From Nymphaea colorata (taxonomy: Eukaryota > Streptophyta > Magnoliopsida > Nymphaeales > Nymphaeaceae): a DNA stretch of 64,000 bases. Positions 13,601 through 42,462 of the stretch are shown one piece after another; positions within the stretch are counted from its first letter, which is position 1; the number at the start of each line of letters is the position of its first letter. The position numbers and the translations under genes were made by a program. Where the stretch lies: NCBI RefSeq assembly GCF_008831285.2, contig NC_045151.1, forward strand, positions 863,544 through 927,543, written 5' to 3'. The notes under the pieces are model-generated. The model saw only the letters and a list, made by a program, of their open reading frames with translations, had not been told where the DNA came from and searched no databases.

Positions 13601-13853
13601 TTTGTAGATGTGTTTGCCCCCACTCTGATCTAATCTGAGGGATCTCAAATCAACAAGTGATAAAATCCACTGTTTTAACAAACAGTGGATTTTCAGCTTC
13701 TCACTCCCAGAGTGGATCCCAGATCTGTGCTACTTGTATGATATCAAGTCGGTGGTTTCCACCAAGCAGCATTGATCTGAGTTCCACAGTTCAGCTGGCT
13801 ACTAAAATCCACTGTTTGATAGAGATGACCTGAGTTTGGGGAACAAATGTAGC
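13601..13853. mobile_element. MITE-like element with GATGTGTTTG ends
   Basis: The left end GATGTGTTTGCCCCC and the right end GGGGAACAAATGTAGCC are imperfect inverted repeats. Inside there is a strong hairpin AAATCCACTGTTTTAACAAA/CAGTGGATTTT. It resembles the TAA-flanked elements at 18416 and 62092. The exact limits are uncertain. Confidence 0.45.
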
Positions 13854-13921
13854 CTAAGGACTATTTCTTCATTAGGAACATTTACAAATGGCATGATTAG
13901 GGAGATTTTTTGCAATATGGG

Positions 13922-14083
13922 CAGTGACGGAGTCTGAAAAATTTTATGGAGGGGCACTAATTCACAGGTTTTCATATCTGAAGGGGCACTTACATGTATA
14001 ACAAAGTAAATATTAAACGATATTAATGTAAAGATGAAGAAAATTGAGAAGCTGGTGTGGGCAGTTATGTGGCTCCGCCACTG
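13922..14083. mobile_element. hAT-type MITE, 162 bp
   Basis: It begins CAGTGACGGAG and ends CTCCGCCACTG, a near-perfect inverted terminus. The 8-bp flanks AATATGGG (13914-13921) and AATATAGG (14084-14091) match at 7 of 8 positions. It is non-coding and internally different from the 3212 family apart from the GCGGAGC-type tip. Confidence 0.72.
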
Positions 14084-14089
14084 AATATA

Positions 14090-14288
14090 GGGTTTGTTTG
14101 TCTATCTCCCATGAGATGAGATTACTGAGGATTTCATATTTGTAGTCTTCTCCCTTGGATCTGAAATCCACAGATTTTGCTCCTTAACATGATCTGAATT
14201 AATCCATGGTTAGGAAATCCACTCTTTGTTTAAAAAGTGGGCCTAGCTAGAAAGGTAGATCTCAAATTCAAAGATATCAAACAGACCC
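14090..14288. mobile_element. Possible MITE with GGGTTTGTTTG/CAAACAGACCC ends
   Basis: Short inverted ends about 200 bp apart surround AT-rich non-coding DNA with GAGAT and CTGAAATCCA phrases, as in the 13601 element. It directly abuts the preceding hAT MITE. Confidence 0.35.
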
Positions 14289-14834
14289 ATACTCTACCAG
14301 ACAGGCCATTTAAGCTCTACTTCAAATTTGAGGTCCCACCAAAGTAGAGCCACATATAAGCCAGTGGGCATGTGCATCAGCCTCATTGAAAGCATAAAAA
14401 GGTAATCCTTTGCCTCCTCTTCACAAAAAAAAAAAAAAGCATAGTTATGCCTCTTGAACTAAATTTTTAGTTTCCTCATTTACTTGTATCAATTAAATCT
14501 ATGAATCTCTAGTTAATGTCAGGGAAACCTGCCGAAATTCCTGATATAAGTATATAAAAATGACACTCTAATCTCCTTTTCTTTCAAATTAGAGATCTAC
14601 CTATTTGTATGTTGGCCTTAAATTTTACTAAGGGAGTTTTGGCTTTGAATCACAAATGAACGAAGATGTATGAATACCATATTCTTTTTGTAATCACTAA
14701 TCATGTCCCTTTCAAACAAGAGACCTTCAATATCCTTGCTCTAATGATCATGTTGTTATTATTACAACATATTTCTTTCTTACATATTGTTTGATGTAAA
14801 GCATGCACCGGCCAGAGTCCCCACATACTCTTAG

Positions 14835-14996
14835 GGGTTGTTTGGCAGCTGAAATGCTATGTGAATGTTCCTTGAATCTTTCTCAAAGATTGGAGCAAAT
14901 TCACATGATACTACTAGATGTCAATGAATCTGTTCTAATCTTTATGACAGATTAATGAGACAGTTACAAAGTGTTCCATTTGTCAAATAAATCCTT
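14835..14996. mobile_element. Relic of the GGGGTCGTTTGG-type MITE
   Basis: It begins GGGGTTGTTTGGCAGC and contains GTGAATGTTCCTTGAATCT. It ends TTTGTCAAATAAATCC, matching the order of the better copies at 39247 and 60469. The right terminus has decayed. Confidence 0.45.
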
Positions 14997-15114
14997 ACGT
15001 CTTCACACGTCTAGATGTTAGACTTTTAAGTTTTATGCATTTTCATGAATAAAATACTTTGAAGACAACATAGGAATTAAAAAAATTGAATACTTTGACA
15101 CTTAGAAACCAAGT

Positions 15115-15116
<2 letters not shown>

Positions 15117-15165
<49 letters not shown>

Positions 15166-15175
15166 GTATGTATAT
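15117..15175. repeat. Compound (AT)n(TATG)n microsatellite
   Basis: An AT tract followed by five to six TATG units. Confidence 0.95.
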
Positions 15176-17059
15176 AATCAACTTTGTTCTTTCAAAGTTA
15201 TTTTCAATTGGTCAACAAGCAGAGTCTGTGGTTGAGTGAAGGAATTAAGAGGTGCGTTCTGATTGATTAAACATAGTTATCTACTGAGTATAAATTTCAA
15301 AAATAGATAGCGAAATGTTGTTCTGACCAAAGGAAGATACCAAGAATGTGCCAAGCACCACAAATGTGGACTCCCATCTTTTTTACTTGGTATTCGTTTG
15401 AATTGTTTTGACATAAAAAGCCGCCTTAAAGTTCAAACATGACCGATCTGCCACCGTTGCTTGTGGATTATAACGGGACACCTCCCCTTTCACCTTTTTC
15501 GTTGGTCAAAGATTAGATCGCACAACATTGTGGCTCCAAACTTGAGAACTGAAATTTCCCTCGTGCAACGGAAGTCAAAATATAGCGACAGTTGGAAAGG
15601 GACGGCCACTAAAGTCAATCCACCTTGATATGCATTCTTGGAGGGAGTTGCGTAACTGTCAAAGCGAGAGCTGGTAGGTGGTTAGTTTTTATTTTGGATT
15701 TCTGAAGCGTCAATTCTCTATGCTGTAAAAAAAAAAATGTGGGTATGACTCTCATCTCGACGATATAGGAAGAAATCCTTCGCCCAAAATTTAACTAGAT
15801 ATGACAAAATTGCTTCAAAGTTGGATACAAAAAAAAAATTGACATTCAATTAAGAAATGTAACAGGATCTAACTTGGCTTCAAGAAATTATATCTAATTG
15901 GATACTGAAACAATTTTAAATAAATACTCGATTGGATTTTGGTTTAAACTCAAATTTGGATTCAATTTTGAATGAATGTCCTATATTCAATATTCCATAT
16001 GTTTTAAGTGTTTGTCCTTAACATATCATAATTCAGCTCAGATCAGCTATGCATTTAAAATCAGGTTTGGACTGGGATATGAAAATAAAAGTGGCACTCA
16101 AATCCGATCCAAATTGTACATTAAAAATTGGATTCGGATATTTTTCTTAGTTCAAATTCAAATGAAACAATAAATCATAAAAAGTAATGATCCATTGACA
16201 TCTTTTGAGTAATACTCAATAATTAGTAGCAGCCAGCCTATCCAAATATGCGTGAATAAAGAAGTCATAAACTTTCAATATTTAAGTTGAATTTACGACC
16301 CGGTAAACCTAAGGCCATTAATTTTTGAACCCTCACGAAAGTTTGGTCCAGCCAATGAATATTAACATTTATTTTGAACTATAGTTTCAATATGATTCCA
16401 CTATTACTAGACGATCAGATTTGTGAAGAACACGCCAAAATGGTCAGATGACCGCAAACTTGTTAGATCACAAACCGGTCAAATAACACACGCGCAACAC
16501 TATCATATGATACTCCAAGAGTCGTATAAGCTTATCTGAATCATCATCACAAATAACATTTAAGGTTTTTTTGGAGTATAATACGTGAGCTTAAAAAAAT
16601 GAGGAAAAAAAATACGATAAATTTTAAAAAAATTTAAAAAACTAAAAATAGAGAAAAATGAAATAAGTAAGAAACTAATAATACAAACATCAAAAGGTAA
16701 GGAGATTTTTAACAAATAAAAAATAAAAGATGAAAAAAAATTTGTTTGGCATTAAAAAAACTGAAAAAAGTAAAAAAAATGAAAAAACGCATTTTGTTGC
16801 ATTTTTTTAACTTCGGTTTTAACGTCTTTTCAGAAAAATGTGTTTTTTAAAGTTTTAAACAGCCATTTAATTTATCACGTTTTTTTCACTTTTTTTTTTG
16901 AAAAAATGTGTTTTCTGTGGCTGTCATCTGAATTACCCATTAGATTCACATTAGTACAATAAGATGCACTAGCCCCAAAGGGCGCAGCATAACTGTTTGA
17001 GTCGATTGGTATGTAAACAACATGTCATCTGTTTGATTCCTATATATACTTGCCTTCTG
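15176..17059. other. AT-rich intergenic stretch with GAAT-type repeat remnants
   Basis: 15830-16195 holds ATTGACAT...CATTGACATC and GGATTCGGATA-like words related to the 8197 and 57917 blocks. 16560-16920 is dominated by A and T runs. No gene is supported. Confidence 0.5.
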
Positions 17060-17795
17060 AACTGCAAACAATGGCACTATAGCCACTCAAGCCTCAAAGT
17101 AAGCCCTAAACCCTAGAGATAGGAGGTCGAGAGAAGCTTCGGCTTCTAGGTCCTCACTCCTAGTACGCCAAACAATGGCACCATAGTCACTCAAGCCTCA
17201 AAATAAGCTCTAAACCCTAAAGATAGGAGATCGAGAGAAGCTTCAGCTTCTAGGTCCTCACTCCTAATATGACAAACAATGACACCATAGCCACTCAAGC
17301 CTCCAAGTAAGCCCTAAACCCTAAAGCCAGGAGGTCGAAAGAGGTTTCGGCTTCTAGGGCCTCACTCCCTATACGACAAACAATGTCACCGTAGTCACTC
17401 AAGCCTCAAAGTAAGCCCTAAACCCTAGAGAAAGAAGGTTGAAAGAGGCTTCGGCTTCTAGTGCTTCACTCCCAGTACAACAAACAATGGCACCATAGCC
17501 ACTCAAGCCTCAAAGTAAGCCCTAAACCCTAGAGCCAAGAGGTCGAGAGAGGCTCCGGCTTCTAGGGCCTCACTCCCAATACGACAAACAATGGCACCGT
17601 AGCCACTCAAGCCTCAAAGTAAACCCTAAACCCTTGAGACAAGATGTCAAGAGAGACTTCGGCTTCTAGGGCCTCACTCCCAGTACAACACACAATGGCA
17701 CCGTACCCACGCAAGCCTCAAAGTAAGCCCTAAACCCTAGAGACAAGAGATCGAGTGAGGCTTTCGCTTATGGGGCCTCACTCCCAGTATGATGC
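17060..17795. repeat. Seven-unit 104-bp tandem satellite with telobox motif
   Basis: The TAAGCCCTAAACCCTAGAG-type motif recurs at 17100, 17204, 17308, 17412, 17516, 17620 and 17724, exactly 104 bp apart each time. Every unit also carries CACTCAAGCCTC, CTTCGGCTTCTAGG and CCTCACTCC. Units differ by scattered substitutions but not by length. The period is not a multiple of three and no frame stays open, so it is not coding. Confidence 0.95.
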
Positions 17796-18412
17796 ACACA
17801 CGCACGCACCACTTATTGAAGACTACAAACTAGATTTATTTGGATTACTTGGAGAGGGTGACAAAGAGGAAGTTGCATGCTATACTCTTATTCATCAAGT
17901 TCCCCTTACGAAAACAATTCTCTACATCTAGTTGATATTGATGTCAATGATAATTACAAGCCACATATGAAAGTGTGTTGAATGGTATGCAGTTACGTTA
18001 TTGGAGCAAACTCATTGTAGTGTATTCCTTAGGTTTGAAAGAAACATTTGGCAATATCTATCAATCGTTCCAACTTCCATCACTCTCATATCGTGTCTTA
18101 TTACGTATATCAATGACATTCATGGATAGAATAGTGTTTTCTCAAGCATGAAGTCAATCAAGCTCCTCATTCATGGCTTTTAACCCTGCAATTTTGGACT
18201 CTGCCTTCTTAAGAATGTGTAAGTTCGGATCTAAAGATGAACAGATGTTAGCTTACTGTTTGTTAGCCTCATATCTCAGATCCGAGGTCAGAAAGGCGAG
18301 AGGTCTAGGAAAAACTATAGATAAACACCCCACTTGAGATTCGTTGCTTAAAGAGATCATCTAGTTAGGGACATAAACCCTTGATTCAAGATTCAATGCT
18401 ATAAACAAACTT
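17796..18412. other. Intergenic stretch, no supported gene
   Basis: Only short frames with no recognisable family. No clear repeats other than diverged GATCTGAG-like words near 18270-18300. Confidence 0.45.
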
Positions 18413-18415
18413 TAA

Positions 18416-18583
18416 GTTGTGTTTGATAGTTTCAGAGCTAAGGTGCATAAAAAGGTAAATCCATGCTACCTGTTAAAAACCATAGATTTAATATCAGAAT
18501 CAGAATCAGTGGAGGAGGGATCTGATCTTAGATCCATGGATTTGAGTCACTTGAATCTCAAATCCGGTGTAACAAATACAACC
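18416..18583. mobile_element. Tourist/PIF-Harbinger-like MITE, 168 bp
   Basis: It begins GTTGTGTTTG and ends CAAATACAACC. It is flanked by TAA on both sides (18413-18415 and 18584-18586). A 3-bp TAA duplication with such termini fits the Tourist class. The interior has GATCTGATCTTAGATCCATGG-like words. A relative lies at 62092-62295. Confidence 0.65.
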
Positions 18584-18586
18584 TAA

Positions 18587-19392
18587 GGCTATGTTATATG
18601 GTTTTCACTTTTACGGATACGAGGAAGGCTGGCAAAAAAGGCACTAAAAAACATTAGGAAGCAAACATTCAATGCAACCTCATTATAAGATCATTTGCCT
18701 TAGAAACATCAATTTCAACTGCATAAAAGAAAGGGCCACCAATGTGCAAGTTGAAGTGCATCTGTGATAGGATGGCACCATGAGGTACCAAAAGCAGGTT
18801 TGGTACTCAAGAGGATAGGCCGCAGGGTGAAAGCTTCAGTTATTTGTGAAGCGATAAAACAAAATATTCATCCTGCTCACTCAAAACCTAGCATCATTTT
18901 AAATCGCTTTTCTTTCCAAGGGGCTCATCAAGGATAAATCTGTCAACTGAAACCCACATACTCATCTAACAAGAAGGTTATTTTGGTAATTGCAAGGTCA
19001 ACACTGAACTTCATTCAACCTATGTAATGGGTATTTTCGTAATCTCGTTGAAGGTTATTTTCGTCCTTTAGAAAAAAAACCACGAACAAAGGTGGTGGGC
19101 ACTTTGGGAGAAACTTCGGAGTTCAGATTTACTCTTGCTAGCTGTCCCCGGGATCGAGGGCATTTTCGTCTTAATGTAAACAGGGTGTTTTGGTCAACGA
19201 AATTAACTGCCTGGCGTCGTCGTTTCTTAAGTAGCGCAGGAAGAAGGGAAGGAGGGGAAAGCAAACGCGCTCTTCTTCTTCAGTTCTTCGCCAATCTGAA
19301 ACCTGGCGGGAGGAATCCACGGTTGCGTCGCAAGCAAGGAAGAAAATCTCACCCGGAGCCCTTAAGGAGAACTCCAGCAATCGCCTTTGTTC
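18587..19392 (+). promoter_or_regulatory. 5' flank of the ABCA7-like gene with repeated TATTTTCGT motifs
   Basis: Five same-direction copies of a GGKTATTTTSGT-like word lie at 18976, 19029, 19051, 19158 and 19183. No TATA box is seen at a fitting distance from the start codon at 19393. Whether the repeated word acts in the promoter is inference. Confidence 0.35.
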
Positions 19393-37485
<18,093 letters not shown>

Positions 37486-38299
37486 CTGTTGTGATTATAA
37501 TATTTCTTCTTCTTTTTTTTGTGTATATAGAGTACATAATTTTTGAGTAGTTCTTCGCTTCAATAATTCAGTACCACTTTCGTTACTGGGCACCATCTCC
37601 TTTGAGAGGCTTATAGATTTGCTTCATAGCTTTATTCATGATTGTTGGTACGGATCACTTCAAGTGAATTTAAGTTAGTCTAGGTATTCATATTGCACCA
37701 ATCAATTTCAATATGGTTTGTGTCCATGGAAGGTGTATGTGATATGAATGGCTGCTTGATTGTCGCTGTGACGTATAGGTATAGTTATTTCACACCTTAT
37801 TTCGTTTTAACATAGCTTTGGTCCATCTGAGCTGTAGGTAGTAGCTGCCAGCCTGCCATTGCCTTACGCTCGGACTTGAAACTCGACTTAAAACAATCTT
37901 TGTTTCTTACTTCTCCATGCAACTAAGTACCTCCAACCTCAATTCAAAAACCAGTAGTAGATCATTGATCCATGTTCTTCCTGGACCAAATCTGCATCGG
38001 TACAGACTTTAGCATCTACATGCCCATTCTTCTTCATACATGTGCCTTGACCTGGCATCCCTTTTATATAACTGAAGATGTTACCTATGGCTTGAAGATG
38101 AGATTGTCGATGATCAGGTATGATTGCGGAACCGTGAGAGAAACTGATTTCCTAACAAGTTTTTGATAGTTTTTATATCTTCAAGGCGATGTTCTATTGC
38201 CTTATTTAATTTATAGTTCACTTCAATAAGTCAGGTTTGCACTTAATTTTCTGGTTTCACGAAGTAAGTCAAGCGCATATATATTTTCTGTGGGATAAA
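37486..38299 (+). other. 3' flank of the ABCA7-like gene
   Basis: This probably holds the 3' UTR directly after the stop at 37483-37485. No further coding sequence or repeat with clear ends is seen. Confidence 0.5.
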
Positions 38300-39780
38300 A
38301 ATAGTGCTGCCCTTAAATATGCTTCTTCAATTCCTAAAACATAGTGAAGTTGACCCCAATCTTTGATTGCGAATGTTTTTTAAATTAATGAAATTTTTAT
38401 TGATATACTCTTTCTCGTTATCAGTTCTTAGTACTTTATTTATAATGCCATACATAACATGAATCACAATCAAAACGAAGCTCACGAATCAACTTATTCA
38501 ATATTCCACATGATGGATGTTCTAGCCGTGCATGGCATCTATTATTTTCATTATCCGCACAAGAAATCAAACCACTGTTAACTTGAGTAAGCAAATATAA
38601 TCCCCAGCACACAATGCCTTCACCAAAATCATCCTCTTGGCCACCTAATCCTAAGCCACAACCTTGGAGATCAGAGTCAAACTCACATTGCAGTTATGAG
38701 TTTAAGTCATTCTATTGACTTGACATCAAGTGCGAGGCAAGTAGGGGCGTGTGTAACACTTTGATTTCAGTTTTAATGTTAAAGAAACTTATAGTTCCTT
38801 CGCCATCAATAAGAAGATTTGCGTCATTAGCAACAGTGTCAGAATTACATTACTCTACACCATACATTTAATAAACAGCATTTGAAACCAGATACGGCCT
38901 GCTTCAAAATACATATAATCTTTTTCTATGTTTGCATTTGCAGCTATAGTTGCCACTTTATTCTTTTAGAACATATCGAGAATCTGAACGAGTTTCTCAA
39001 TGGCAGATGTTAATTGTGGTTATCCATCCTTGTGAGAAACTTGGGTAGACTAGGCTTCTGATATTTGTGATGAATGTTGTGGGCTCTTTGTAATTTCCAA
39101 CATCGGTCACATGTGTGGTTCTCCTTTTACAGTAAGTATAGAACATTCTTGAACCGGTTGACTTGTCCTTATGACATTCATTCTTGGTTTAGCTTTTGGT
39201 TGTCCAACAAATAGCGTCAACTTGGAGTATCTTTCTTCATCGCTATGGGGCTGTTTGGCAATAGTAACGCTGCTACTGCTTTATGAACCTGCCTAAAAGA
39301 AATGGAGTAAATGCATAGGACACCGTAGCAAGTGTTTCATGAATCTACTCTTTTTTGAGATAGATTCATAAGATAATAATAACACGTTACTGTTGTCAAA
39401 CGACCCCTAAATTCATCACTTTTTCCGTGCTCTCCTTTTATAATCATAGCATATATATAGTGTTTAATGATGAACAATCAGGGGTCATCAAAATTTGATC
39501 ACTCAGCTATTCATTGTCTGGCTTAATCCTGCAAGAAACTGAAAAAATATCTTGTTGTTGTCCATTTCACAGTGGTAGTAGAAACAAGAAGAGTATAAAA
39601 ATCAAGTTCACCTCACTTAGCACGAAGAGAACCAACATATTCATAAAAGGTTTATCATGGTTATAAGTGCGATTTCTGATTTGCAGTTGATAATGCTTAA
39701 GAATATTAAACTACACGCCATGCAATGCTTTAACAGCATAGCGGATGGCTTTTGCAAAATAGGAAAGGCAGCCCATCGGC
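38300..39780 (-). mobile_element. Old Ty1/copia relic, internally deleted
   Basis: Read on the minus strand from the right: a gag-like stretch (39480-39780, FFQFLAGLSQTMN) and a zinc-knuckle-like stretch (39050-39240, YCKRRTTHV). Next come a pre-integrase stretch (38470-38720, EGIVCWGLYLL, HARLEHPSCG) and an integrase motif (near 38420, VLRTDNEKEY). The gag-to-integrase order is kept, but stops, frameshifts and large deletions are everywhere. No LTR, primer site or target duplication is readable. A MITE (39247-39407) sits inside it. Confidence 0.7.
39247..39407. mobile_element. MITE with GGGGCTGTTTGGCAATAGTAAC ends, 161 bp
   Basis: The left end GGGGCTGTTTGGCAATAG and the right end CTGTTGTCAAACGACCCC form an inverted repeat matching at about 18 of 22 positions. 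The interior has CATGAATCTA and AGATTCATAAGA. Relatives lie at 14835, 52196, 60469 and 61737. The flanks TAT and TAA hint at a 3-bp target site, but this is not certain. Confidence 0.65.
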
Positions 39781-39959
39781 TGTTTTGGTTTTTATAAAGT
39801 TAAAGGAGTCTTGACATAATAATAAAGTTTTAATAAAAGGAATTATGACATGATAACAACAACAACAATAATAATAATACAACATTAGGATTTTAGTAGT
39901 AATATAAGCTTTTTGCTTGGAAAGGAAGGGAGGATGATACTTGTCACAAGCTAAGTCAC

Positions 39960-40250
39960 GTGTGATATGCCCAAATACGGGTACGTGAGTATGACCGCAT
40001 TTAAAAACTTGAAAAGCTATATTTTCAAACTTGATTTTTTTAATTTTAATTTTTTTGTTTTTTATTTACTTTTCAACAATATTCTATATTTTACTTTAAA
40101 TTTTCTTTACAAATTTTTAGAGTTTATTATATATCTCATACCTAAATTTTCTAAGATCACCATATCCATACTCACTTTACTATGCCCGTATCCAAACCCA
40201 TGCCCATGTGAGTTTGGGTCACAGGTCTTACTCCATTGAAACTGCACTGA
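39960..40250. repeat. Diverged GTACCCGTATC-type repeat upstream of the PPR gene
   Basis: CCCAAATACGGGTACGTG on the left and GCCCGTATCCAAACCCATGCCC on the right enclose AT-rich DNA. The words resemble those at 25730-26110. Confidence 0.4.
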
Positions 40251-40408
40251 GAACCTGTACACGTCCATGCGTGTCAATGTTAACTCCTCCTTTGTTATAG
40301 ATCATTCATCGTCCTTCTGAGAAATGGACAGTGTCCGATGGGCGGTCTATTATTGGAATGTACTGTTTAGAAGCTCCCTTTTCAAAGTCATAGAACCACG
40401 TCGAACAA

Positions 40409-42304
40409 ATGAAGGCAATGAAGATGAACCGAAGAATGTCACTGAATCCCCTGAGAGTTCTGGTTTCCAAGGGACATTACAGAGAAGCTCTGTCCCTTTA
40501 CGCTCACAGCGGTATCCAAAGCCCCCATGAGGCCTTCTCCTTCCCTTTTCTTCTGAAGGCCTGTGCGAAACTCCCCGCACTGTCAGATGGCCAGAAACTT
40601 CACGCCCACATCCTCAAGACTGGCTTCCACGACGCTTACACCACCACCTCTCTCATAAGCATGTATGCAGAGGTTGGGCTCATTTCCGACGCTCACCAAG
40701 TGCTCGACGAAACTTCCACACGGAGTCTCGAATGCTTCAATGCGCTCGTTTCCGGGCTCGTCCAAAATGGTTCTTTTGGAGACGCACTGCTCTCGTTCAA
40801 ATGGATTCAGGGCAATGGCTTACAGCCCAATTCAGTCAGCATTGCAAGCTTGTTGCCCGCCTGCTCCAGGAAGGGGACTCGGCAACAAGGCCTGCAGCTT
40901 CATGCTTTCTCTGTAAAGTGTGGGTTCGAGCTAGATCTGTTTGTTGGTAGTGGGATTCTAACAATGTACGCGAACTTTGGAGACCTGAGTTCATCTGTCA
41001 GGATATTCAACTCAATCCCCGAGAAGAATGCAGTCTGTTACAACGCACTGCTGTCAGGATTCCTCCACGGTGGTTTCCCTCGGAAAGTGCTTGAAATCGT
41101 CCAACAAATGCAAAGAGATGGACAGACACCCAGCTCGGTGACATTGGTATCCCTGCTATCTGCATGTTCAGATCTTTCTGAACTTCAGTATGGCAAGCAA
41201 GCTCATTCTTATATAATGAGATCTAGCCATGGAATTGATTTATTAACAGGAACAGCACTTATAGATATGTATTCAAAATGTAGATCCTTGAGAGAGGCGC
41301 ACCACATTTTCAAATCAATGCCTGAAAAGAGTTTATTCACCTGGAATGCTATGATATCGGCAACGTCACAATTAGGACATTATGAATCTGCGGTGGAACT
41401 TTTTCAACAGATGCAGACAACAGGATTGGAACCTGATGTCTCCACATGGAACTCGATCATTGGTGGACCTGCCAAACAGGGGCTCGGATTTGAAGCCTTG
41501 AGGCTGTTCAAAGAGATGCAGTTATCAGGTATAGAACCCAATGTTGTGTCTATGACAAGCATGTTAACAGTGTGTTCTAGTCTATCTGACCTTCAAAGAG
41601 GCAGGGAAATCCATGGATACATCATAAAGTCAGGCCTTCATGTGGATGTGTTCCTTGAGACTGCTCTGATTGACATGTATGCAAAATGTGGCTGGCATGC
41701 CCAAGCTCGGCGGGTTTTTGACGGTAGACATGGACATGGTGATACAGTTCTCTGGAATGCCATGATTGGTGCATATGGAAGAAATGGGGATTCTGGATCG
41801 GCATTAAAAATGTTGGACTGTATGGAGAAAGAAAATATTACACCCAACTCAGCTACATTTACATCTGTATTATCTGTCTGCAGCCACACAGGCTTGATTG
41901 ACCGAGGATGGAAAATTTTCACCAGAATGAGAAAAAAATTCTTAATAGAACCATGCATTGAACACTATACATGTATGGTTGACCTCTTTAGCAGAGCTGG
42001 TAAGCTTGATGAGGCCAGACGTTTGCTAAAAGAGATGCCTATGTATCCTTCAGCATCCATGTTGGCTACTGTTCTTGGTGCTTGTAGCCGCCAACTTGAT
42101 GCAGATCTAGGAGAAGAAATAGCTAGGGAACTATTACGATTGGAACCTGAAAACCCTGCGGCCTTTGTGGTATTATCAAACATATATGCTGAGCAGGAGC
42201 GATGGGTAGATGTGGAACGGCTAAGAGAACTGATGAGGAACAGGGGAATGAAGAAATCGCAAGCACTAAGTACCGTTTGTGAACCACTAATATCTACATC
42301 ATGA
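40409..42304 (+). CDS. PLS-class pentatricopeptide repeat protein, At2g02750-like
   Basis: A single intronless frame of 631 residues. An in-frame TAG seven codons before the ATG makes 40409 the earliest possible start. Met6 and Met10 are alternatives, and MSLNPLRVLVSKGHY resembles the Arabidopsis start best. From about residue 20 it consists of tandem PPR motifs of P, L and S length. Typical phrases are FPFLLKACAKL, GTALIDMYSKC, LFTWNAMISA, DVFLETALIDMYAKCG and LWNAMIGAYGRNG. It ends with an E-type region (ACSRQLDADLGEEIARELLRLEPENPA..FVVLSNIYAEQERW) and has no DYW domain. Family members bind organelle RNA and take part in C-to-U editing; the target and organelle here are not known. The neighbouring genes are unrelated. 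Confidence 0.93.
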   Translation: MKAMKMNRRMSLNPLRVLVSKGHYREALSLYAHSGIQSPHEAFSFPFLLKACAKLPALSDGQKLHAHILKTGFHDAYTTTSLISMYAEVGLISDAHQVLDETSTRSLECFNALVSGLVQNGSFGDALLSFKWIQGNGLQPNSVSIASLLPACSRKGTRQQGLQLHAFSVKCGFELDLFVGSGILTMYANFGDLSSSVRIFNSIPEKNAVCYNALLSGFLHGGFPRKVLEIVQQMQRDGQTPSSVTLVSLLSACSDLSELQYGKQAHSYIMRSSHGIDLLTGTALIDMYSKCRSLREAHHIFKSMPEKSLFTWNAMISATSQLGHYESAVELFQQMQTTGLEPDVSTWNSIIGGPAKQGLGFEALRLFKEMQLSGIEPNVVSMTSMLTVCSSLSDLQRGREIHGYIIKSGLHVDVFLETALIDMYAKCGWHAQARRVFDGRHGHGDTVLWNAMIGAYGRNGDSGSALKMLDCMEKENITPNSATFTSVLSVCSHTGLIDRGWKIFTRMRKKFLIEPCIEHYTCMVDLFSRAGKLDEARRLLKEMPMYPSASMLATVLGACSRQLDADLGEEIARELLRLEPENPAAFVVLSNIYAEQERWVDVERLRELMRNRGMKKSQALSTVCEPLISTS

Positions 42305-42462
42305 AATTACAAATGTATTTTCTTTGTTCATTCCGTGAGATACATCAAAATTAATGAAGGTAGCACACAAGATGATAATAGTACACAATGAGAAGTAAAA
42401 AAAAAATAAAGGCATAAAAAGATGATTCAGTATGTTTCATGCAAAGCATGTGTACAATATGA

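Noticed and set aside
17060-17795. CRISPR-like or coding tandem repeat
   Set aside because: The units abut without unique spacers, the period is not a multiple of three, and the organism is a plant. It is a satellite.
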